Source: Pocillopora verrucosa
Taxonomy: Eukaryota > Cnidaria > Anthozoa > Scleractinia > Pocilloporidae
Reading direction: 5' to 3'
Assembly: GCF_036669915.1 (NCBI RefSeq)
Contig: NC_089321.1
Span: forward strand, 3,928,816 to 3,992,815
DNA: 64,000 bases
Shown here: one piece after another, positions 37,301-50,825 of the stretch
Numbering within the stretch: the first letter of the stretch is position 1
Layout: the number at the start of each line of letters is the position of its first letter
Notes under the pieces: generated by a model
Database searches by the model: none
Told to the model about the DNA's origin: nothing
What the model saw: the letters and a program-made list of their open reading frames with translations, nothing else
Program-made: the position numbers and the translations under genes

Positions 37301-40300
37301 CGACAAGGCTCCGTTGAGTCTCTGGATCCAAAATAACTTCAATTAATTAGTGGAGTCAGGCCGAGATTTCTTATGCAAATCCCAAATTTCCAAAACAAAG
37401 TTATCTTTTATTCCTTGGGTTCGATTTATCTTGTGGAAGGTTTGATGACAATCAGGGTATAGATGGCGTGGGTGTCTTGGAATCGAATGATTTTTTTTCC
37501 ACAAATAGGGGTTCAGTCACAAAAATTTTTGCAAAAAATGCGATGGTACGAATTTTTGGTCGAAAATGTGAATTTTACAATTAGTAATGAAAACGAATAA
37601 TGGTGTGTGGATGTCTATTAGCAAAAGTTGTTGTGACTAAGATTACAGAGCTACCAAAAGAAAATGTGTGGCATAAATAGCGAGTAAGTGGATTGGAGAG
37701 GAAGTGATGAGATTTTTATGAGTGGAATTCGAAAAAGGAAGTCAGCGTCATTGATCGTTTCTCCGGTGGAAGAAGAATTTTTGTATTTCAAAGCCGTAAA
37801 CTTTAATTTTTCATCGAATTTTCAAGACTTCTTATCATGTTAGCATTGTTATCCGAAAAAAATTTTGGTTTTAGAAACAGTTCAAATGTATAACAAAGAG
37901 TCTAACGAAACAATGTTACCATCAGGTGTTGAAAACATACCTTCTGAGACGCTGAAAGAATGTAATGATGAAAGCTGTTCTTTATTTTCCAGTGTTCGGT
38001 TTAAACAGGTTAGAATGAGTACCTCTTTCCGGAAAAAAATAAGTGGAAGTTGAAGTTACGTAATATTTTCTGGAACAGAACCTCAACCAACTTGATGAAT
38101 GGAAAAAAAAAATCGAAGAGACGAAGCTGACTTGAAACTGAAGCGTGCCTTTGCATAGTTTGGAAGTTAAAAAAGTTTAAACTCGGAAAGAATTCAGTTT
38201 AAACTTGGATAGTATTCAAGTTCCTCGAGACTCTGTACTTAAAAGTGGCCTCTATCAGCACTTTAGCCAGATAGGATTAAACTTAAAATGACTTTCTTTT
38301 CAATTTGAATTCTTTCTTTGTTTTTGTAAACCCGAAAGTAAGCAATCGGTTGATTTTGTTTGAGATAACTGAAGGAAAAGACCTTAAGTTTGATTAAGCT
38401 AAGGCGATGATATTTTACCATTTACTTTGATCATGTTTTACGCGAAGAAAAGGCTGAGCCTCATTTCTCCAAGCTGTGAGTAGCATGAGTAAGAATCGAT
38501 GACATCGTGTGCTGAAACCAAAACATTTGTCTCGATATATGGCTTGGTATGTTATTGGCTACGTTGACCGGTTTTCCTCGGTTACAGTTCTTCTATTGCC
38601 GATAGGAAGCTGTCTTCGACTTCGCTCACTATCGTTTACCCACTTATCAGATCATTTATTTATCAGTTTCTTACCAGCAAAGGCAACAACTTTGAAGAGC
38701 ATGGCCGGTGCAGTAAAGAGAGGGCTTCCGAAAGGCCTCTCCAAATAAGGCGATTTTGGCATTTCCTGTAAATAAACTTATCGCTCAGCTCTGTCACCCC
38801 AAAGCAATTAAAGCCGGGGCAGTTCACAAGTAAAATTGACGCGCTAAAAGCTCGTCTCGATAATCGCTCTAATTAATCTTCATACTCGCTTTCGTTCCAG
38901 CAATTAGTACTAGACACGCCTCCGCTTCTAAGGTGGACGAAAGTGAACAAACAATTTTGTCAGCCGGAATTGGCTATTTAAATAACACGACGCAATTAGA
39001 GCGCTTGCTTTTTCACGGCCAAAAAAAGAGATTGGAAGAGCCTCAGGGAATGTTAAAATGCGGGATTAAGGTATGAACTTCTCAAAGGACTGCAGAGCCC
39101 CAATTTTAATTCCGGAAGTCGGAGCACGATTCAATCTGGGGGTCTCACGTGCTATGTGGAATAATGAAAAGACAGTGACAAATTAGAACGTCTATTTAGT
39201 CAATTTAGGCAAACTCTATCAAAAGCCTCAGCTGGTGCAAGATCAGTTGAAAATCATTTATTCAAGCTGACCCTGTTTTCTTCTGAGGATTCTGTGTTTT
39301 GTTCTTTGGCTTATGCGAGAGGAACATGGAGGCTAATGAATGGCTTGGCATAAAAAAAAGCGTGCATGCAAAGCGCGGCTGAATGCTCTAGCCGACGACT
39401 CCTTTGATCACCACACGAGAGGAAAATATTTTAATGAAGCAATCTACATTTGAATAGCTGAAGTGCCATAAACAAAAAAAAAGAGTATAAAAAGATCACT
39501 ATCTTTTGAATTCCACACAACTCTCTAGAAGCAAATTGTTGTGACAAGCCTGTTTTTCGCGTGCACTTTTTAGCCCTCGAGGCGTGGATGAAAAAAAATG
39601 ACTCCTAGTGGCGAATTTATTTGATGACAATGGATCTAGAGATTACCGCAGAGACCATGTAATAATACAATAACTGATAGGAACTGGTCTACATAAGACA
39701 ACAGTGACTTCAAATTTGGTGTGTCATGAAATATTACTTGTAAGTGTATACGGTACGACTTTGTTTTCGCCAGAACAAACGTAATTGGAATCGTCTCGAG
39801 TAAATTTCGTCGAATCGTCTTTCAATCGCTACATATGGCTCCTTACACCACAAGATCTCCCAATGACGATTTCATTTAAGCTCAGATATGTTTTCATTTC
39901 TTTGGCGTCGTTCTCAAAAAGCTGTCCAATTGGAAGAACGCTTTTTGAATTTCTCCCTGAATTGATATGATTCCGTGATTGATAGGTCGATATCGGAATA
40001 TCGATAATTCAAGACAAATTTGCAAGGATTACGAGAAGAATCCTGCTTGGTTTAAAATTGAAAGCTACAAATATTGAACTAAACATGTGGTGAAAAATCA
40101 CGGAAATTCGGTGATCGAGGTCACACGGAATGTTTGAAAAACTCTAAAGAGATGCCGCTAAAGAGAAGTGTGTTCTATTTGTGTCTTGTCTACTTGCAAA
40201 GTTAATAAAGTTTAATTAAATGAGCAAGGTTTGTCTTTGTTTGCACTGAACTCTATGAATACCAAAACGATACATGTGACATGAGATGAAAGAAAGTCAT

Positions 40301-41093
40301 TTAAATGAAATAAGGATTTCAAACCTTCCTTTCAGTAAACATGTAACTGACATGTTGTTTTGCCTAACAATAATTACTCTGGCACTAATTTTTATATTCA
40401 AAAGGGATCGCATTCCAACTTAAGTTGCATAGCTTCTGGATGTGATGTGATTTGCTTGTGAGAAACATCAAAAGGACATTTTTCTGCAGGCATGCTTTTA
40501 CTGCATACGTGAAGGGAGTCATCCTAAATTGGCTGATATTTCTAATTTAAAACCGAGAGAAAAAAAAAGCAAAACAAATATAATTTAGCTGGTGTTTAGA
40601 CAATCCTTCCTCACTAGTGGACAGTGAAGTGTATTTCTTGCATCATAAGATTGCTTCATTTAATTTCAGAAAGCAGTGTTGACAGGAATCTGATGTCTGT
40701 ACAGTAATAATTAAATTTTTTGTGTTGATTGGTTAAAAAAAGAACTTCAATGCACCCGCAAATTACCAACTCATTAGTTTTAGCAGTTTTAGCAGATTCA
40801 AAGCCAAAGTGGTAGTTAACCTCTCGCATTTTGAAAGTCCCGACACATTAGCAAAGGAAATGCTCGGGTGATAAAATTTTTGAAATGCCTTTTGATCGAA
40901 ACTAACGCATTTTTTCGGACAAGAAGAAAAGCGAATTTTGGCAGGTGTAGGAATAAGCCAGGAAGTCGTTCAATTCACACACCCATCGAATAAACGACGC
41001 ATGATGCCAGTCACATCAAAAACAACCAATCATAGGCAAGCAGTGTTAATCGTCACATGTAAAACCTGAACACGAATCGTTGCTTTCAGTAAC
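31372..41093. other. About 9.7 kb non-coding region upstream of hedgehog
   Basis: No reading frame here has recognisable domains or a consistent exon chain. The first few hundred bases should hold the 3' UTR of the short SPMIP4-like gene. Identifiable items are a family E repeat at 32440-32700 and a cluster of inverted CCAAT boxes at 33052-33170. The rest, mostly AT-rich and poor in recognised repeats, is a plausible location for hedgehog enhancers, which is inference only. Confidence 0.45.
32440..32700. repeat. Family E interspersed repeat
   Basis: Contains GAAACTTTGGTGCTGCATCGG, then TTTCCAGCATTAGCCC and CAAAGGGCTGACGCTCGTAA. This is the same hairpin plus CACCAC/GTGGTG end arrangement as at 5915-6110 (reversed) and 60160-60330. 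Confidence 0.55.
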
Positions 41094-41141
41094 ATGTCGC
41101 TGAGGGAACGAATACTTCGCCGTAAGAGACTTCGCCGTTAA
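41094..41141 (+). CDS. Upstream ORF (15 codons) in the presumed hedgehog leader
   Basis: An ATG at 41094 opens a 15-codon frame, rich in arginine, that ends with TAA at 41139-41141, 78 bp before the hedgehog start. If the leader begins upstream, it would be a translation-regulating uORF. A TTTCAG just before it could instead be a splice acceptor, so its presence in the mRNA is unproven. Confidence 0.3.
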   Translation: MSLRERILRRKRLRR

Positions 41142-41219
41142 AAGTTTTTTCCTCGAGACAGAACAGTTTGCCCCAGGGCATATTTCGAAGAAACTTACGA
41201 TTGGAGGACTTTGAGTGAC

Positions 41220-43081
41220 ATGGAAATTGCGACCGCCTCGTTTTTCATTCGTTTCACTTTTCTTGTATTTCTACTGCTTTTAGTGCAGTTTAGGCTCTCA
41301 CTGTCGTGCAGTGGCTCCACAAATGCGCTGGACAAAAGAGGCCCGAGAAAAGCTTTAATGCTGGAACAGAACGTGCCAGATACTTCAGAATACAGTCAGC
41401 AAGCAAGTGGACCATCAAAAGGAAAGATAACAAGAAACTCTCCTGAGTTTGATAAACTTAAACCCTGCTACAACAACGCTATAATATTCAAAGACGAAGA
41501 AGGAACCGGGGCAGATCGCTTGATGTCGAAGGTAGCACATCTTTCGTTTGTTTACATTTTCTATCTCGCGTAAAATCTCTTAAATGCACAGCATGTCGCT
41601 TCTTGTGAGGCTTATGTAGTCTAGATAGTTCGTGCGCGATTTTCATTCATTCATAAATTTACGACAAACATCGTCGAAACCATCGCGCGAACATAAACGG
41701 ACCTTGTAAATTTTTTTCCATTAGAGATGCCAAGACAAATTGAACACGTTGGCGGATCTTGTAAGACGACAATGGCCCACAGTAAAGCTCGTCGTTACAG
41801 AAGCATGGGATGAACAGGGACAGCATTCGGAAAATTCGCTGCATTACGAAGGAAGAGCAGTCGACCTACGTTTGTCCGACAAGGACAAGACTAAAATCGG
41901 TTATCTAGGGCGACTAGCTGTTGACGCTGGTTTTGACTGGGTTTACTACCAGAAAAGGACTCACATTCACGCTTCAGTCCGCGAAGGTAAATACTGTTAA
42001 TCTAATTCAAAAGAGCTTAAGTTAATGATTTTGGGTTGCCAACATTTCGAAAACGCGCGAAAACGCTGCGTTATTTGTACAAATCCGCACTGATGAGACT
42101 TTCTGAATTTTAGATTTTACCGCGCCAAACCTGTTATTGAGCTTTGCTCAAGTGCATGCAGCTGATGTTTTGGTTAGCAAGGGTAATAGTTTTTGCACCG
42201 CCCCTGAGTTAACACGCAAATCCAATTTTAGAAGTACAAAGGAAATTTCCTGAGTTTTTTCCGGCCATCGACGACAGATTTTTTTATATTTGGCCCCTTC
42301 CTGCGAAAACCCACCTTTCACCAAAACGAACTTGCATCCTCGTGTTGCTTTACAAAAATTATGGCAGTGATTTATTGGTCGATTAATAAGCGGCCCCAAC
42401 GGTTTGAAGGAAGTAAAATGGTATCCTCATTGTTGTTTTGCAGATGGCTACAAAGACGAAGCTTGGGGAGGATGTTTCAGCTCTGACTCAGTCGTTAAAC
42501 TGGAAAATGGCGCTGATTTGCGGGTCCGAAATCTGCAAATAGGTGACATTGTACAGGTTATGACAGAGGAAGGAAAATTGGGTTACAGTGAAATTGTAAT
42601 GTTCGCAGATTTTAAACCCGACATACCTCGTGCTTCGCACGTTTTAATCGAGACCGAAAATCCCGCCAAACGAATTACACTTACACCCTCGCACCTTATT
42701 TTCACCACGAGCAATTCCTCAGAGAGTCGGCTAAAATCAAAACAAGCCGGAAAAGTGTTACCTGGCGAGTTTCTGCAAGTTTCATCACAAGGCAAGCTTG
42801 TCCCATCGTTGGTGAGAAGAGTGTCTGTTGTCAAACGAACTGGCATGGTCGCACCAGTAACCATGCAAGGTAATGTCATTGTGGATGGTGTTCTGTGTTC
42901 ATGCTATGCCATGATAGCCGATCACGATATTGCGCACATGGTTTTCAGTCCTCTGAGACTTGTACATAGTTTTGCGTCGAATCTCTGGAGAATGGACATG
43001 TCAATTCAACAAGGAATGCATTGGTATCCAGGACTGCTGATGAAAATAAATGCTTTATTGGGCATTTATGAGCTCTCGTGA
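41220..43081 (+). CDS. hh: Hedgehog morphogen precursor, 3 exons, complete
   Basis: Secreted patterning signal made as a self-cleaving precursor. Exons 41220-41531, 41725-41986 and 42444-43081 join to 403 codons with GT-AG borders. Residues 1-29 form a hydrophobic signal peptide ending before Cys30. The signalling domain follows, with [35 protein letters not shown] (calcium- and zinc-site residues) and [16 protein letters not shown]. The Hint autoprocessing domain starts at WGG-C202-F, with cleavage expected before Cys202. It carries LTPSH275 (catalytic TxxH), SCYA, and a C-terminal HWYPGLL as in vertebrate hedgehogs. The Cys-to-His distance of 73 matches the family. Odd: the usual CGPGRG after the signal peptide reads CSGSTN here. 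The start is the first in-frame ATG in the signal-peptide frame. XLF follows on the same strand. Confidence 0.96.
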
Positions 43082-46000
43082 ATGCAATACGCTGGATGTC
43101 GAATTAAAATTACAAAAGAGGAGAGAGAGAATTTTTTCTCTTTCCTCAATCGTGGCTGCCCTGCTACAACCTTTTTGACTTTCGCATAACTGTTCTTTGC
43201 AAAAAAAAAATTATGCGTTTAAAGAATTTTACTTGATTGCCACTTCTATCGGAATTAATATTAATGAAAGGCATTACTGTGTGATTGACTGACCAGGTTG
43301 TGCAGTTAGTATTTATTCATAGGTTGTCTTTACAGGACACAGATTTGCATTATATATATTTTTTGCAATATCTAGGATAAAAACAATGTTTGCTATCATA
43401 AATCTAGTGCTTGTTCACGTTTAGCGAGATAGCAAACTTTGTTCTCCAATATTTTTTTTTATGATAACCAATGAGCTTTTTCAGCGCTAATAGTGTAGTT
43501 TAGCGCAAAAAACGTAGGGCAACTCCGGAGATAAATTAAATTAAATTACCTATTTATGTCTCTATATTGTACATTGTAGTTTTGTATGACATTGTATAAA
43601 CGGCAGGTATCCGTGTACATTCAGAACTTTTGGCTAAAGAATGAACTAAAAATATTAAAAAAATTATCATACAAATTATTGCGTATTAGAGCAGAAATGT
43701 GATTTGTTTTACGATGAAACGAGCTATGTAATGCGAAGTGAAAATTTCTTTGTACCTAATGTAATGCACTTTTGTATAGTTGTAACAAACTGCAGTTGGA
43801 AGACTATAAAAGTCAACTATAAAAACTGATGTAAAAAAAAGTCTAGAAGTAAGTAAATTAACCTATAAATTTAACCAAGAAACACATTTAAAGAGGGTTA
43901 TATATCTAGACGAGGTAATCATAGTCTGAATACATCTTAGTGTGTCAAGAGGATTCTGGTAATTCTCTTAACATGTCTTAAAGTGTTAAGCTTTATCATT
44001 TATAGCCTTTTAATGGCATTAGTGTACTTAGTGAAAAATGACCCGCATATAGCAAAATCCACTTTAAAAGAGATTTTATTTGAAGGCAAGGTTTTCCTAC
44101 TTGCTCTTAAGCTCAGATTGACGCATCTGTGGGACATTTCCTTGTGTACGAAGGAATCTTACCTCGTTTTGTAGGTCAAATTCTTTTGAAGCTCAGTTCA
44201 CGAAAGTTTGTTTTATCAGTCGCCTGGTAAAGGCCTTCTTAAGTCTCTCTTGATACAAACAAATGTATTGGTGACTTTCAAAACAGATTTTCAGCTTTGA
44301 GTTGTGAAAAGAGTGTTATTTAGAAAAAACTTGAAGTGCAAAACTTTAAGCATGATTTCGGAGCAATATTAAAGTATGTTCCAACGTAAATATTTATTGT
44401 GGTTTGTATCCCTGTTTCTCCTAACTCTTCCGTTTTTTTGTCACTAATTGGCATGTTCTTTGGCTCGAAACCGATCTGTCGTAAATTTGGAAATTAAGAA
44501 ACGAAATCAAAGGCGGTCCTTTGTTAGTAAACTGTGCAGTACTGAACTTTTCTTGTCTACGCGAAAAGTAATCATGACAAAGATAAACATAACTGAAGCA
44601 AATGAAACAAGTAAATTTGGCGAGGGCCTTTTTCAACGGTGCTGCAGAACATGAAGATGTTAATTACGGGGATAAATTAAGCCGCGCTGTTGAAAAGAAA
44701 TGTTAGCACGTCCTTGCAATTAGCCACGCGCTGTCAACGAGGGCTCGCCCTGGGCGGACTCAGGGGCGTGAATGTTTGATTTATGTACTTTAAAAGTTCT
44801 AGGTTTTTCCGTATTTTGACATATTTTAAATGGGCCTTTTGAAGAAAAACAAAGAAAATGAATACAAAATTAGCGCATCTAGTATTCGATTATCACAAAA
44901 CTGCAACAGGAGCTGAAAAATGGAGCAAATCTTGTTTATAATGGTATGGCTCCCCACTCAAACCTTAATTGAGTAGCAGCTGTGTTTAACGAAAGATCAC
45001 ACCCTCTGATAATTGGATTATGAACTTCTCTAACACAAAATACAACAAAAAAACTTCACTGCGCTTCATGACATCTCTTTCAGCTTTATCCTCAAGCAGG
45101 GCGAGAGCTCAAAACATGCCTTCAAACAAAAATGTTTCTATAACAGTCAAATTGCAATGATTAAAAGTTAATTGTTCCTTTATCTTCCTTAGAGTATTAT
45201 TTCCTTTACAAGTTGTATTCGAGATGCGTTAAGCGACTTGGTATCTGAAGAATCCTTTGACGTTGTATTCAGGGTGTTAATAAGTGGTTTTGAACGTAAA
45301 CAGATTCTGTGGTCGCTTAGAGATCTGCAAGTGATAAAACAGAAACAAGTCTGCGTTCGTGAGACACACGAAACCCGTTCAAGAGGGTGTCAATTTTGCG
45401 GTGAGTGCCGCTTCAGCAGGTTTCACGCGACGAAACAGAGCGCAAACAGCAGGGAGAAAAGGCGTTAATTGCGGTAAATTCACAACGACACTATTTTTAA
45501 TCCCTGTCTGACGCATTAAATGAATTCTTACCCGTGTTTTTGTTCAATTCATTTGCGTGTAAAAAACCTACTCACTTAATTACAAAGTAGTCTGCATGCT
45601 ACAGTCCCTTGAGAAGGCGACAGTGGCAGCCACAATCGGTTGATAAACTAGCATATCCGAAATGAAAACTTTTTTGGATCTCGGTCTTGTAACAGTGTCA
45701 CACCCATATATTTCCTGTTGCTTTAATTTTAGACCTATTCTTGTTCAAGTATAAATAGTAACAAAGTGGTAACTAATAAAGCAAATTGGCCTTTGAAATA
45801 ATGTTTACATGGTGTGCCATGCTTTTTTGAAAATTATCTTTTACCACTCCCACACACCCACACAAACCCACTCTTTACTCTATGGAACATAACTCATGTG
45901 AGAAAATCGTTTCAGCTCACGGAAAGGCTTACTAATCACCGAAAAATTTACGGACTTGCTCTTTTGTCAAAGCATAAACCCACAATCAAAGCCCACGAAC

Positions 46001-49000
46001 CACGGAAATTGAGAAGCGCTTGGAGAATCTGATATCAAGCTTACGGGCAATTCAGTTAATTAAAAGATCTGAATAACTTACGAAATTCACATAGCCTTTT
46101 AAGCCACTGCTTTCATTTGAGAGCATCACCAGCGGTAATGTTTGTTTAAATTGTCCTTTCTTGAGAGTTAAGACTTGAACGTTTAGTCATTAAAGCGATT
46201 TGTGAAGCTCGACTCTTCTGTTTCGTGGAAGTCGCCCGGGATTCACGATCTTTACTCTAGACCACACTTTTCAGACACGTCTGATGGCGATATAGGCGCA
46301 TCAGAGAGGAGTTAAGGGATGGCAAATCAGGATTGAGTTTCACTTAACATAAGATATTTCAAACTATACCTTATCTTAGTTTTTTTCCGAGCAAAACAAT
46401 TAAACAAGTCAAACCAAGAACGGCATACGATATCACGACATCTAATTTCTCCGCGTTGAATCGGTGCAGATTTGCAGTCTTTTGAACTGAATAAATTCAA
46501 TTAGTTCATATGGCTTTTCACTTGCTTCTAAACTTCCAAGAAACGAGTGAATGTTTATTTTACAGTGATGAAACTGCATTAATTTGTGGTGAGAAGAGTA
46601 GAACGTGAGATTTTCTCATAATTTCGTTGCTGATGGTTTGCTAAAAAGTACAGTTAAAAATTATGATGAACTAAATAAATCCTTTGGTCTATGGTTAAAT
46701 CTTTTTATTCCAAATCTGTCGTTCCAGTTTCGTAGTTTTCGCATAGGTTCAGTTATAAAATATTGAAAATTGTCTGCTGCGCCTATTAATGGCGATCGAC
46801 CTTCTTTTGACTGAACACTTTATATAAGACGCACAAATCATGATTTTTCGCCTTGGCTGGAGACAAGAAGTTCTGTTGATTATGACTGTCTGTTCTTAAG
46901 GAAAATAGCACCAAAGTGTATTAAACTATCAACTTCTGTTTCTTGTTCAAAACATTCGGCGGTCAGGGAATTTCTTCCTCAGGTTTCATAGCTGTTAAGG
47001 AAACCCTAAATCGGATAAAAATGATACATAGAGGGAATTAGTGTTGTTTCTCTTCTTAAACACTCGGTGTTGTAGAGGATAAACATTGATACAGTTGAAA
47101 CTGAATGCGCAAATTTATTCTTGTGTACAAGTTAGATAATGTTTCTCTGAGCATTTTATCTCAGACATTAGTCGTTCTTAAGCCCTTTGATTCCTGATAG
47201 ATAAAGAAAAAAAAGAAAGAACATAACACTGGTTGTGTTTCTGTCAAAGCGTGCTCATTTTTAACGTTCGTTTTGGTTCGCCTACTCCGTCTGTTTTTGA
47301 GACTGTTTGTGTTGCTAAGCGGTTTTTTTTTAATTTTTAGCGCCGCCAGTTAAAAAAATGTGAATTGCATAAGAGGATTGAAAACAGTTTGTTCCTGACG
47401 ATGTAATTAACTGATGATGCCGTTTTGCAGATGATGCCGTTTTGCAGCTTATGGCGATTTTTATCGTAAAAAAAACCAAATGAACCTTTTCAGATAGCTG
47501 ATTTATCTTAAACTTTCAATTAGAGATCAACTTGTAAAGATGCCGTCAAACGAGAAACCTCAAGCGAAAAAATGATGGCCCGTTAGTCCACATGCATGTA
47601 AGGGAGCTTCAATCACATGATTTTAGAGAGAGATTGGAACGAAGAAAACATTGTGTCCGTGGCAACGCGAGCATATGCTTAGGACATGAAACACGAGGCC
47701 AATTTGTTTTTGTCAAACAATGGATCTCACAAATCCGCTTTACTCCTGAAATGATCTAAAAGATGCCGCTTCAGCGTGGGAGTTTGGCTAAAAGATCACT
47801 GGTGTGGGGTATTCATCACTCTCTCCTCTGTCTTAAAGCAGGAAGTCTTAAGGTTTTTGTTGCTTTTAAGGCCTCTAACATGAAATTTGATAGAGAAGAG
47901 GCAGTTCTTGATAACAATTAAGTTGCAAGCGGATCTCATCTGAAAATATTCCTTGATACCACTTAATACGGCTTATGCTCATCGTATTTTTCACTGTCGT
48001 TTAACTTCGAATATTGATTTAAAAACTAGATAGAACTGGACACAATTTGTGCAGGAGTGCACTTTGTCGAGTGTACAAAGCTATGAAGTGGTGTATTTCA
48101 GGGTTTTCCAAAGTCAACAACGACCCTTTCTAATACTAAAACGCTCTATAAAACTAAAATAACATTTAGTGACATCGCTGTTCTTTTACTGATTTCGTAT
48201 CTCGAATGTCGACGCACTCAGTTCTCCGCTTATGTCGGCGCCGTTTAAAACGATTAGCTACCAAAACAAATAGAGATTAAGAGATTTGGCTTAGAATTCA
48301 GAGCAAATTTACTGATATTTTTTACACCATCTTAGCCTCATAAGAGTTTTATTTCCCTCCTTAAATGCCATTATGTCACAGAAAAGTTACAGCATTTTTA
48401 GTCCATCTTGAAAATTGACTCAGTTAATTTTTATAATTGTTTAGTTTTAAAATGAAAGTCTTCCGAGAAATAACCTTTAGCTTAGAGGCCAGCAAAGTTA
48501 ATTCACGCTTAAAAGTCGTTGAACTCTCGAGCAAGCTGAACGCCTCATGGAATAATTTCCCGTTACCCGCCAACGCAGTCAAATGGAAGTTCAATGTTAC
48601 CCTTTTTGACATAGAAAATCATGGTTAAAAACAGTAATTAATTTAATTTCTCTCTGATTTAAAAGAAAGTAGATCTGCTCCCACAGCATTAAAAGAAAAA
48701 AAAAACTAGATAAACAGAGGACTGTAATCTGTTCTCAAAGGTTTATTTGCAATAAAGGTGAATATAAAACTTGTCTCGATCGATATCCTTTTTTTTTTAT
48801 CTTAAGTCAGTTTCCTTTCCTCTACTCCTGCTTTTTCTATCGTTTACATGTTGTGCGTCAAACTCGAACTAAACTACGAATTCATCATTTCCCTTAATTA
48901 CAAAGAGAGTGCTGATTTTGTTCCTTATTTGATTGTGATTCTGTGAAACGGCGTCACTCCATCTTCGTCAATCTCTCTAGTTCAACCTGCAGGGTCAAAT

Positions 49001-50060
49001 TTAATGAATGCGATAAAGTGAGAGAGTGTCTCGTGCAGTGACGAAAAGTTATTTGGTGGGTGGACAGACTATAAACTGTAGCTAGCATAGCATGCATGTG
49101 GTGTGAGTTGATCTGCCCACAGCATGTACGGCGACGCTTTACACACGAAATATCTATTATTCAGAAGTAAAATGTCACTAATTTTTTGTCCTTTGTGGTC
49201 GTAGAAGTTACGTTTACGCAGGCCAGAGAAACTCTGATGCGATACTTTGGGGCTTGGCCTATCTGCCTTGACTATTTTAAAAAATTTCAATCGAGTCACC
49301 CTGAAATATTGAATTCATGAAACATTGCACCTGTGATGTTAATTTAGAACTATATTTCGCAGTTAAGAAGGTTTGATAATACTGATAAACAGAATTTTAG
49401 GGCCAAGAACTGAACCTCTGGTATCAAGGTATGGAAGGTTCAGTTCTGTTCTATTGAATTTTAGCAAGAATGGTATATGAGTCCAGCCTTTTCATCTTTA
49501 TACTTCATATACAATAGCTTACATTATTACGATGGTCTAAACTGGATTTTCAACGTGAAAGCTATTCCTCTTAGAGGTATCGTGTTAGTCCAAGGGAATC
49601 TCAAAAACCACGTCGAAATTCCTGTTCAATCTGAACTGCTTGCTTTTAAGAGCTTAGCTACAGTGTTAAATCTGTGATGATAAAAAAAGGACTGATTTTT
49701 TCACGCTACACGGTGTATGTTTTTTATGGGAGCTAACTAAACCATAAACAGTCTCTTGCAACAATTACCCTTCACAACTACAAAAAGTTTTACATGAAAA
49801 AAAAACCTGGAACATGGTTTATCAGTTGAAAGAATTAACTTGACATTTCAAACTGAAAAGAAGTTGAAAACGAACGAGTCATCGCAGAAGAGAAACTTCT
49901 GCCATCTTTCATCCCAAAGCACCAGTCTGGCTTGAAATGAGTACACTTCTCTATTTCATGATCAGTAAACATGCTTCATTAGTTGTCTTCTCTAGTTCCC
50001 TCGTTATGATGACCTCTTAAACAGTAAATCACTTAAACAACACTCTCGTGACTGGGTAAC
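43082..50060. other. About 7 kb non-coding region between hedgehog and XLF
   Basis: No gene recognised on either strand. The first part probably holds the hedgehog 3' UTR; it is AU-rich, with no single clear polyadenylation signal picked out. A 17-bp direct repeat ATGATGCCGTTTTGCAG occurs twice in tandem near 47414-47447. Recognisable MITE copies are missing here, in contrast to the XLF introns. Confidence 0.45.
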
Positions 50061-50095
50061 CACGTGAGCAAGTGATCGCCACGTGGTGCCACGTG
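50061..50095. promoter_or_regulatory. Cluster of three CACGTG E-boxes upstream of XLF
   Basis: CACGTG occurs at 50061-50066, 50080-50085 and 50090-50095, about 730 bp before the XLF start codon. Three perfect palindromes in 35 bp are unlikely by chance in this AT-rich DNA. They would suit bHLH-zip factors of the USF, MITF or MYC type. Function inferred. Confidence 0.45.
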
Positions 50096-50825
50096 GTAAT
50101 TCACTTAATATTTCCTGTTCGTCTGAGTTACAAGCTGTTCAGGCGGCATGTTAAATGCAGTGTTTTGTAAATGTGTAGGAGCTGAATTTTAAATTCCCAT
50201 CGTGTGAGCAGATTTTATCATCTGACCAAATAATCAGGTTGTTTAATCGGTTGAAAACAGATGTTCGTAAAGAAAGAGAACATTTCCTTTGTTTTGGATT
50301 CCATTAAGCCGGTTATCGACTGCCATTAATGTTTCCGCCAAAATGCTGACCGTAATCCCTTTGTAAAACGTGTAGAGAAAGCTCAAATCTGTTACCTGTA
50401 AAAATTCTTTACCAAAAAGCTTTTTACCTTCATGCTTTCATAAAGATATTTTCAATTTCTTTCTTGGTCTCGAAATATTATTATAAAAGGAAACTAGAAG
50501 CTGGCCATAATCTGAGCCCGCTAACTGAGAAGTAAAAAATATTTAACCACCTAAAACTTTTCGAAGAGTGGACGAAATGAGACACCAACGTCCGATCATA
50601 GCAGATACTCAGGAAATTGTTTTGAACAGAATCTTGGGATCCCCTTGAAACGTTTTGCACAGTATCGTTCCGCACGGTCTCAGCTCAATTACGATAGGTG
50701 CGGTTGATACGCACTCCACTATGTCCTTGGTCTCAAAGGAACCGCAGAGAGACTGAGAACGAATCCAAGAAACCTTAGGGACAAAATCTGTAGACATACA
50801 TGACAAAATTATCCCTCAAAACAAC

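Noticed and set aside
41740..42000. Plus-strand frame running past the hedgehog exon 2 border to a stop
   Set aside because: The last four codons are intronic: a GTAAAT donor at 41987 joins in phase to the Hint-domain exon at 42444.
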